A stretch of DNA of 64,000 nt from Serratia marcescens. Lineage in GTDB: Bacteria; Pseudomonadota; Gammaproteobacteria; Enterobacterales; Enterobacteriaceae. A model generated the notes under the pieces. It was not told the DNA's origin and made no database searches. It saw only the letters and a program-made list of their open reading frames with translations. Position 1 is the stretch's first letter; each line of letters opens with the position of its first letter. Location: contig JADMXW010000010.1 in NCBI GenBank assembly GCA_015548865.1, positions 1 through 64,000 on the forward strand. The letters are read 5' to 3'. The position numbers and the translations under genes are program-made. Shown here in pieces: positions 58,213 to 64,000 of this stretch.

Positions 58213-59535
58213 TTAAATGTCGGCCAGCGAGAAGGTGGATGGCGTCACGTGTTGTAACTGCACTTCTTTCACGTCACGCTCGGTTTCTGAAAGGTGTTCG
58301 ATAACGTTGAGTGAAAGGCAAACTTCAACGGGCAATGCACCCAGCAAGGAAATGGCCGAGGGGTGAAACTGAATATAGTGATGCTGCTGACTGTGTCTGA
58401 CGGGAATGTGGTGTTGGGTCAGAAGGGTGTTCACGGCAGTAATGGCCGAGCCGAACACTTTAGCGCATTTGAAAAAAGCATCTCGGGGAGAAAAATAATA
58501 GGTCTTGTCAACCGGACTGAGGTGGTTTTGCTGGAACACTTGCCCAGTATGTTTATTTTCCAAAGAACAATAGTGTACGCCCAGCCTCAACGCGTTCTCT
58601 AACGCGAACAGCATCAATTCCAGTGCCAATGTTTCGCTACCGGCAATGGCTAATCCGCCTGCATACCAATAATTGTAATACACCTGATAGGGGGGATATT
58701 TCAGGGTGAAACCGCGTTCGCGAAACGCGGTGGCATTCGCCAAGGGAAAACAAAACTCCAGCAGGTTGATACCGTCAACACCGAGGGTATCGAGTTCGCG
58801 TAATAACGCTTTCATCTGTTCGCCGCTACCGGGAATAACCGGCATTTCCACCATTACCGTGGGAATATACTTTTTTGCCAGGCGAATGCGCCGCAGTATG
58901 CGGGCTTGCTTCTCTGCCGGATCATCAATTTTGATGCTAAACCGGATTTCTTTCAGACCGGCTTGCTGCAGTTGTTGTGCGGTTTTCTCGTCTAGGGGAT
59001 CGCCGGCAGTGTAGAGCCGGGCGTGAATATCAGGGAAATGGTGCTGAAGTTGTTTAAAGAAACCGGTCGCTTCCTCTTTGTGTAATAACGGTTCTCCCCC
59101 GGTTAACGCAGCAAATTGCAAAGGCTCCCCGCTGGCAGCAATCTGTCCAACTTCTGTTGCTGCCTCACGCAGATGCTGTTGGTAGTAGTCATAATCCTGT
59201 TGATTGGGATTGAAACAGAAATAGCATTGACGATGGCATTTTAGCGAAATGAACGCGGTGTAACTTCCTTCTCCCGTGCGGCAGGCAACGCACGCATCAG
59301 AAATCCAGTTGATGTGAATGCTTTTGTCATTGTTGGAAAACAGGGCGCCCATGGCGCGCAGCCGGTGTTTTAGTGCAAGCGCGTTATCGCTGCTTTCGGA
59401 GGAGGATTCAAACGGCAGACCATACTGTGCGATAGCGTGTAAGGTCTTTTGCTCAATCTCGATATAGCGTTGAGCGTACTGTGCGAAATCAGGATCGTTA
59501 ATACACGAAAAGGTTGTGCTATTGATGATGTTCAT
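58213..59535 (-). CDS. Radical SAM protein in the dms operon
   Basis: 440 residues. The radical SAM motif is CHRQCYFCF (C100, C104, C107), preceded by ACVACRTGEGSYTAF, which supplies another pair of cysteines, and followed by ALTGGEPLLHKEEATGFF. Residues 160-260 read as a TIM barrel with KEIRFSIKIDDPAEKQARIL. The target is unknown. It lies five bases before the chaperone gene, so it probably acts in maturation of this reductase or a linked cofactor, an inference from context. Confidence 0.75.
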   Translation of the reverse strand: MNIINSTTFSCINDPDFAQYAQRYIEIEQKTLHAIAQYGLPFESSSESSDNALALKHRLRAMGALFSNNDKSIHINWISDACVACRTGEGSYTAFISLKCHRQCYFCFNPNQQDYDYYQQHLREAATEVGQIAASGEPLQFAALTGGEPLLHKEEATGFFKQLQHHFPDIHARLYTAGDPLDEKTAQQLQQAGLKEIRFSIKIDDPAEKQARILRRIRLAKKYIPTVMVEMPVIPGSGEQMKALLRELDTLGVDGINLLEFCFPLANATAFRERGFTLKYPPYQVYYNYWYAGGLAIAGSETLALELMLFALENALRLGVHYCSLENKHTGQVFQQNHLSPVDKTYYFSPRDAFFKCAKVFGSAITAVNTLLTQHHIPVRHSQQHHYIQFHPSAISLLGALPVEVCLSLNVIEHLSETERDVKEVQLQHVTPSTFSLADI

Positions 59536-59548
59536 TTTTTATCCTCCG

Positions 59549-60478
59549 TTACGCAGAGAAATTCAGGCTTTTCATGCTGATACGATCCCCGGTGAAGCGG
59601 AGCTTTTCTTGCATGGAACAGGCGGGACACAGATGTTCACCCGGATTCAACGATGGGAACGGATTTTGACAGCGAGGACAAAATGCAACGTTAAAGGAAT
59701 AATGTGTCTGTGTTTTTTTCGTTATTTCTTCTCTTACCTCGATGGCCGATTCCGGGCAACTTTCCTGACAGAGTTGGCACCCAACGCACTTGCCAGATTC
59801 GATAACCAATTGCTTGTTTTGATAATGAAAAACGCCCGTTGGACATAATTTCAAACAGCTGCTGCATAATGAACATGCGTCTTTATTGATATTGATGCTG
59901 AACAGTTGATAGTCAGGGAAAATATCGCTGATTAATCTGTTTGTTGGTGATGTTTTTTTGCCTAAATACCGCTGCACCGTACCAATATGCAGAAAACGGC
60001 GCCGCGCGATAACCGCGTCTAATGGTTCTGTGCTGGCATGATTATCATCATGGTGGTAATTATTCAGTAAGAAGGGCACTTGGTGGCATGCGCGTAACAG
60101 GCTATTTGTGCGTTCGACAATATCACTCCATGCGAAATGATTATCATCTACAATCAGCGTACGGTGCCCTGCACGATAATAGAGTAAAAGTTCTTTCACT
60201 GACGGGGCAGTAATCGCATCTAAATATAAACGGTCACCAACAGTCTGACGTTCGGGAAATGATCCTGTTATCGCCATCACCGGACACACCGCTATGCATC
60301 CGCCGCAGCCTGAGCAGGCATCAGCAATAATCTTAACCGCACTGTCGTTAGCGATAAACAGAGCACCAGATGAACATGCGTCTACGCATAGCCGACACTC
60401 GACTCTCCGGCTTTTATTTCGGATGCAATCAGATGTTACGACAATGTCATCATTGAACGAAGTATTAATAACACTCAC
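59549..60478 (-). CDS. Polyferredoxin-like protein with C-terminal zinc ribbon
   Basis: 309 residues from a GTG at 60478. Cysteine groups in order: CRLCVDAC (with an upstream Cys), CSGCGGCIAVCP, CSLCSSCLKLCP and CVGCQLCQESCP, so three or four [4Fe-4S] clusters. The C-terminal CPRCQNPFPSLNPGEHLCPA is a zinc ribbon or additional cluster. Between the pairs lies a 100-residue domain of unknown fold. It heads the dms operon and probably delivers electrons to the radical SAM enzyme or reductase; not recognised as a known named protein. Confidence 0.7.
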   Translation of the reverse strand: MSVINTSFNDDIVVTSDCIRNKSRRVECRLCVDACSSGALFIANDSAVKIIADACSGCGGCIAVCPVMAITGSFPERQTVGDRLYLDAITAPSVKELLLYYRAGHRTLIVDDNHFAWSDIVERTNSLLRACHQVPFLLNNYHHDDNHASTEPLDAVIARRRFLHIGTVQRYLGKKTSPTNRLISDIFPDYQLFSININKDACSLCSSCLKLCPTGVFHYQNKQLVIESGKCVGCQLCQESCPESAIEVREEITKKTQTHYSFNVAFCPRCQNPFPSLNPGEHLCPACSMQEKLRFTGDRISMKSLNFSA

Positions 60479-61046
60479 CTCGTGCTGGCTTATAAAGAAA
60501 ATATGACAAAAATTTAGCGAAAAATTATGATTTCATTTTTTTGTATGTATTTTTAGTCGTTTTTTATTTCTCTGTTGTTTGTTTGTTAAATTCCATTGGG
60601 CCTGTTATTTAAGTTAAAAAAATACTATATCCATAAACCGCATAAGGACAATAGATTTTTTCGATATGCCATTATTGGTATTTTCTATATATCCTGTTTT
60701 TTCCTCTTGCGACGGTGAGTTATCTGATTGAAGCGAGGGAGAAACACAGAATTTCGGACGAGATTATTTTAATGAATATTGACGATGATCATAAATAGCG
60801 TGGATTGAAATGCGCTCTATCGTTATAAAATTATATTTATAACGCTGTGCTTAATCTACACAATTTATTTATCAAATGATAATTGTTTTTGTATGCGTTA
60901 TTTTCCACCTGACTCGAATAAAGGGATGAAATTTCAATGTCAGCGCAGGCTATCGTTATGCGCGTCAAGAAAATGTCATAAAGTGCAGGTAATGTGTCGG
61001 AGAGTTTCCATTTGTTACGTTATATCATCACACAAGGAATTTCTCC
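60479..61046. promoter_or_regulatory. AT-rich divergent region between ferredoxin and alkaline phosphatase genes
   Basis: 568 bases, strongly AT-rich, with no plausible gene. It should contain the promoter of the dms operon (leftward) and that of the alkaline phosphatase gene (rightward). I found no consensus FNR or PhoB double site; a single ATGTCATAAAG (60973-60983) resembles one PhoB repeat, and TCAAATGATAATTGTTTTT (about 60873-60891) resembles a degenerate Fur box. Confidence 0.45.
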
Positions 61047-62495
61047 ATGCGAAAGCTCTCCACAGCATTATTGGTTCTCTCTATTGGCGCTGTGCTCTCG
61101 CCCTGGGCGATTGCACAGGACCCGGCGCCCGCAAAAGCGAAAAATGTGATTCTGCTTATCAGCGATGGCGCGGGGATCAACACCTGGCATGCTGCAAGCT
61201 ATTATCGACACGGTGCGTTGGGGCACGAAGTCTATGATGACTTTGATGTAAAACTGTTTGCTTCTACCTATCCGCTTAATACCTCCAATGTGCCAACCCG
61301 CACGATGGATAAGTCTGTTACGTTTGATGCCGATAAAATTTGGAACAAAGACAAAGTAGACAGTACCTTTCAGGGCAGTTTGGGTAAATATCCGGGCTAC
61401 TTTGCCGGTTATGAATACCTGCGTGCGGATTTCACCGACAGCGCTGCGGCAGCAACGGCACTGGCCTCCGGTCATAAGACCTACAACAACGCCATTAACT
61501 GGTCGAACGACGACAAAAAGCTCAAGCACATTGGTGAATATGCCGTAGAAAACGGCAAAGCGCTGGGGGTGATCACCACTGTGCAGTGGAGCCATGCGAC
61601 GCCGGCGGGTTTCCTTGCGCACAACGTTAGCCGTAACGAATACGCCGCCATTGGCAAAGAGATCGTGGAATCTGGGCTGGCAACGGTGGTGATGGGTTCC
61701 GGCCATCCTGCCTATGATGAAAATGGCAAACCGACGACGCCGAAAGATGACAAGGCCTACCGCTATGTCGGCGGCAAAGCGGTGTGGGATCGTTTGGTGG
61801 CGGGCAAAACCGACTATAAGCACATTGAAACCAAAGCAGATTTTGTCGCACTGGCTGATGGCAAACTGAATATGGGTAACAAAACCAAGCTGGTGGGTAC
61901 GGTGCAAAACCATGCGACGTTGCAGTTTAATCGTGCGGGCGTTGCTGCTGGCGAGTTGCTGGATAATCAGCCTGATTTGGCGACTATGACCCGTGGTGCA
62001 CTAAACCTGATAGCCAAGAACCCGAACGGCTTTATGTTGATGGTGGAAGGCGGGGCAGTGGATTGGGCTGCGCATGCCAATAACCTGCCGCGTCTGATTG
62101 AAGAGCAGATCGATTTCAACCACGCGGTAGAAGCGGCGGTGGCTTGGGTAGAAAAGAACAGCTCCTGGGATGAAACGCTGGTGATTGTGACCACCGATCA
62201 CGGCAACGGGTTATTGCAGGGACCGGATTCAAATAACGACGCGTTCTCCGACATTGTCAATCAGGGAGCCGGAGCGCTGCCGCTGGTGCGCTGGCACACC
62301 GATACCCACACGCGTGAACTGGTCCCCGTTTATGCTAAAGGTGCCGGAGCGGATTTCTTGCGCTCAGTGGCGAAACCCAACAAGGGGCTGGCAACCTACA
62401 ATGTGCCGCAAGAGAGCCAACAGTTTGTTGATAACACGGATATTTTTCGTGCCTCACTGAATGCCTTTGGCATTACCGCAGCAGAACCCCAGTAA
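61047..62495 (+). CDS. phoA: Alkaline phosphatase (PhoA family)
   Basis: 482 residues with a signal peptide (ALLVLSIGAVLSPWAIAQ). The catalytic Ser132 lies in DFTDSAAAATALASG, metal ligands in LLISDGAGINTW (Asp40) and VIVTTDHGNGLL. The length and text RWHTDTHTRELVPVYAKGAG fit a periplasmic alkaline phosphatase of the PhoA family. A poor PhoB half-site upstream leaves phosphate control open. Confidence 0.88.
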   Translation: MRKLSTALLVLSIGAVLSPWAIAQDPAPAKAKNVILLISDGAGINTWHAASYYRHGALGHEVYDDFDVKLFASTYPLNTSNVPTRTMDKSVTFDADKIWNKDKVDSTFQGSLGKYPGYFAGYEYLRADFTDSAAAATALASGHKTYNNAINWSNDDKKLKHIGEYAVENGKALGVITTVQWSHATPAGFLAHNVSRNEYAAIGKEIVESGLATVVMGSGHPAYDENGKPTTPKDDKAYRYVGGKAVWDRLVAGKTDYKHIETKADFVALADGKLNMGNKTKLVGTVQNHATLQFNRAGVAAGELLDNQPDLATMTRGALNLIAKNPNGFMLMVEGGAVDWAAHANNLPRLIEEQIDFNHAVEAAVAWVEKNSSWDETLVIVTTDHGNGLLQGPDSNNDAFSDIVNQGAGALPLVRWHTDTHTRELVPVYAKGAGADFLRSVAKPNKGLATYNVPQESQQFVDNTDIFRASLNAFGITAAEPQ

Positions 62496-62570
62496 ACCAC
62501 TTGCATGCGCTGTGTACGATGAACCGTACGCAGCGTCATTTTTATGACAGAACACAGGAATTTAGCCGTG

Positions 62571-63065
62571 ATGAAGAAATGGATAAGCGCGCGCTGGCGT
62601 GACGCTCGGCGGCACAGCGTGGCAGGGTTTTGTATTCTGCTGCTGAGCACCTCGGCGGTGCTGGCGGCTGACCACCCGACGGCAGTGACGCCAAGCACCA
62701 ATGCGCAGGCGCAGGTGATGCGTGCTGTGCGCCAAAACGGAGAGTTGCTGATCGAATTGCGGTTTGAGACCACGGCAGATACGTTTGGTGGCGAAATCAT
62801 CTACGAGAATATGACGTCTGACATCGTGAATTCATCCTTTTATATCGAAGCGCAGGGGCAGCATTTTCCGCTGAGTGATGCGGGCAAGGCGCAGCTCCCC
62901 ACCTCGCTGAGATTGAATTTCAGCTACGACCGCAATAAAAATCCACGCGTGGGTGCCTGGCGCGGAAGGTTCATTGCGCCGCCAAAATCAATCACTCAGG
63001 TTGAACTGCATATCCCCGGATTGGCACCGATATCAGGCATTTCGATGACGGACAGAGGAGAGTAA
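62571..63065 (+). CDS. Secreted protein of unknown function
   Basis: 164 residues from the ATG at 62571 (a GTG directly before is possible). A signal peptide (VAGFCILLLSTSAVLAAD) leads to a beta-rich domain (GGEIIYENMTSDIVNSSFYI, then NFSYDRNKNPRVGAWRGRF). It follows the alkaline phosphatase closely and may be cotranscribed with it. No family recognised. Confidence 0.55.
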   Translation: MKKWISARWRDARRHSVAGFCILLLSTSAVLAADHPTAVTPSTNAQAQVMRAVRQNGELLIELRFETTADTFGGEIIYENMTSDIVNSSFYIEAQGQHFPLSDAGKAQLPTSLRLNFSYDRNKNPRVGAWRGRFIAPPKSITQVELHIPGLAPISGISMTDRGE

Positions 63066-63194
63066 AATTAATCAATATATTTGAATAATTATGGCAATTT
63101 TATCTGATATCACCTTCTGAATGATGGCACTATGATGCATTCCATCAAAGGCAAACAGCCTTTTAATCAAACATCAAACAGAAGGATTACCCTC

Positions 63195-63422
63195 ATGAAC
63201 GTTATCAAAAAATTTGCCGCAGTTGTTGCTCTTGGACTGGTTTCTTTCGGTAGCTTTGCTGCACAAGAAGTGGGCACGGTTCAGGTCAGCGGTGCAGATA
63301 CCCTGAGCGCATTTGAAGCGCAAGTGGCAGCAAAGGCTGAAGCTGCTGGCGCAACGTCTTACAAGATTGTTTCTGTGAGCGGTAACGATCAACTGCGCGG
63401 CACAGCAATCCTGTACAAATGA
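63195..63422 (+). CDS. BhsA/McbA/YdgH-family periplasmic stress protein (DUF1471)
   Basis: 75 residues from the ATG at 63195 (AGAAGG upstream). A signal peptide (FAAVVALGLVSFGSFAA) is followed by the single domain EVGTVQVSGADTLSAFEAQV, then GATSYKIVSVSGNDQLRGTA. This is the pattern of small stress-induced periplasmic proteins linked to envelope stress and biofilm. It stands alone between promoter region and terminator. Confidence 0.85.
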   Translation: MNVIKKFAAVVALGLVSFGSFAAQEVGTVQVSGADTLSAFEAQVAAKAEAAGATSYKIVSVSGNDQLRGTAILYK

Positions 63423-63451
63423 TTTCATGATTGTTGATGGAACAGCCAGAA

Positions 63452-63476
63452 AGGGGAGCGAAAGCTCTCCTTTTTG
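63452..63476 (+). terminator. Terminator after the BhsA-like gene
   Basis: AGGGGAGC-GAAA-GCTCTCCT with a GNRA-type loop and a following T run. Confidence 0.82.
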
Positions 63477-63537
63477 TTGATTCCTGCGGTTGGTTGTTAA
63501 CGGTAATACAACTTCTTTTTGGCATGTCCGTGTTTCC

Positions 63538-63577
63538 CGGCGAATCACGCCGAGGGGCGCTCCGGCGGCCTACGCCG
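63538..63577. repeat. REP-like GC-rich palindrome pair
   Basis: Two hairpins of the same plan 25 bases apart: CGGCG-AATCA-CGCCG (63538-63552) and CGGCG-GCCTA-CGCCG (63563-63577), in a GC-rich island within AT-rich sequence. This resembles REP/BIME elements that lie after genes. Confidence 0.5.
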
Positions 63578-63631
63578 CTACGACCCCATCGCCGCACTTC
63601 GCCTAACAACGAACTTTGTCAGCAGTCTGAG

Positions 63632-63656
63632 AGGGGAGCATAAACTCTCCTTTTTC
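63632..63656 (+). terminator. Second terminator, near-copy of the first
   Basis: AGGGGAG-CATAAA-CTCTCCT followed by TTTTCG. It repeats the upstream terminator with changes in the loop only. The stretch 63423-63824 holds both terminators and the REP-like palindrome and no convincing gene. Confidence 0.65.
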
Positions 63657-63824
63657 GTTTTTATGGGGCAGAGTGAGCTTATCAATAGAACAATATCTGG
63701 ACATTACTGACTTTAGGATAACTAAAGATAATCAATATTAGTGCATGTAAAAATGGATTATGGATTTACTGGTGCGTAACAACGCACTGCCATTTTTATT
63801 GTCCGACTGCACAAGAGGTATCTC

Positions 63825-63992
63825 ATGTTCGATTCAACGCCTTTAACCCCTGAAGAAATCGTCGATCAGTGCCGTGCATTGACCCATGCTCTTATAGAAC
63901 TGGAAAACCTTGCTGCTAAAGATATTCTGACTTTTGTGTTGGCTGAACGACTGGAGCATCTTAATGCAGTGATGTTGGATGACGTTGATTGA
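63825..63992 (+). CDS. Small acidic helical protein of unknown function
   Basis: 55 residues from an ATG with AAGAGG upstream. Mostly amphipathic helix (LTPEEIVDQCRALTHALIEL, then ILTFVLAERLEHLNAVML) with an acidic end. Too short for many gene finders; composition and ribosome-binding site look genuine. No family recognised. Confidence 0.55.
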   Translation: MFDSTPLTPEEIVDQCRALTHALIELENLAAKDILTFVLAERLEHLNAVMLDDVD

Positions 63993-64000
63993 GTTAAATC

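Noticed and set aside
60873-60891. Second Fur box near the alkaline phosphatase promoter
   Set aside because: Only about 12 of 19 positions agree, with mismatches in the conserved inner bases, and the region is AT-rich, so chance is likely.
60973-60983. PhoB box before the alkaline phosphatase gene
   Set aside because: Only one of the tandem repeats fits (ATGTCATAAAG); the second half does not match, so I did not list it as a site.
61068-61913. 281-codon minus-strand frame inside the alkaline phosphatase gene
   Set aside because: Opposite strand of a clearly real PhoA-type gene with catalytic residues in place.
1-64000. CRISPR array, tRNA or rRNA genes
   Set aside because: I saw no regularly spaced direct repeats and no cloverleaf or rRNA sequence on either strand.

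Overview
The window reads as a chromosome segment of a gamma-proteobacterium of the order Enterobacterales. The support is a cho-type nuclease with a consensus LexA box, fixABCX, a dmsABC set, a FecI/FecR pair, a BhsA/YdgH-type periplasmic protein and an enterobacterial palindromic repeat. I cannot fix the genus. About 35.6 kb on the left is a transposable (Mu/B3-like) prophage and the remaining 28 kb is host chromosome.

Prophage (before position 1 to about 35610). The repressor (25990-26412) sits inside the phage genome. Rightward early genes follow it: a Cro/Ner-like protein, a winged-helix protein, a MuA-like transposase, a MuB-like ATPase, DUF3164, DUF2786, GemA and a Mor-type activator. 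Leftward from the repressor come two AT-rich membrane-protein genes of unknown role, then lysis (holin, transglycosylase fused to a membrane segment, Rz/Rz1), DNA packaging, head genes and a long siphovirus-type tail module. The tail module contains a tail tube gene, a chaperone pair made by -1 frameshifting, a 1153-residue tape measure, tip proteins, a second tube-like gene and a tail spike cut by the window edge. Notable passengers are an Acb2-like small protein next to the capsid gene and a nuclease-like domain fused to the head morphogenesis protein. The right end interrupts a fecR-like anti-sigma gene, so only its 5' part remains beside an intact ECF sigma factor.

Host, iron region (35.6-38.7 kb). 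The broken fecR, the sigma gene, a 200-bp palindromic repeat, a Fur-box-like site, a TonB-family gene and an AraC-type regulator that diverges from the next operon.

Host, 2-hydroxyacyl-CoA operon (39.1-51.4 kb). The order is acyl-CoA ligase, HadA-like CoA-transferase, HadI-like activator, HadB and HadC-like dehydratase subunits, GntP-family permease, acyl-CoA dehydrogenase, then FixA, FixB, FixC and FixX. It predicts uptake of a 2-hydroxy acid, CoA activation, ATP- and ferredoxin-dependent radical dehydration to the 2-enoyl-CoA, and reduction to the saturated acyl-CoA using electrons routed through FixABCX. It resembles the clostridial leucine-fermentation (had) operon built into the plan of the enterobacterial carnitine (cai/fix) system. 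This is the strongest candidate in the window for an undescribed system.

Host, right part (51.4-64 kb). cho under a LexA box, a LysR regulator, then a leftward anaerobic operon (ferredoxin-like protein, radical SAM enzyme, TorD/DmsD-like chaperone, dmsA, dmsB, dmsC). dmsA carries one in-frame TAA. Last come an alkaline phosphatase, a secreted protein of unknown function, a BhsA/YdgH-like protein, paired terminators around a REP-like palindrome and a 55-residue ORF.
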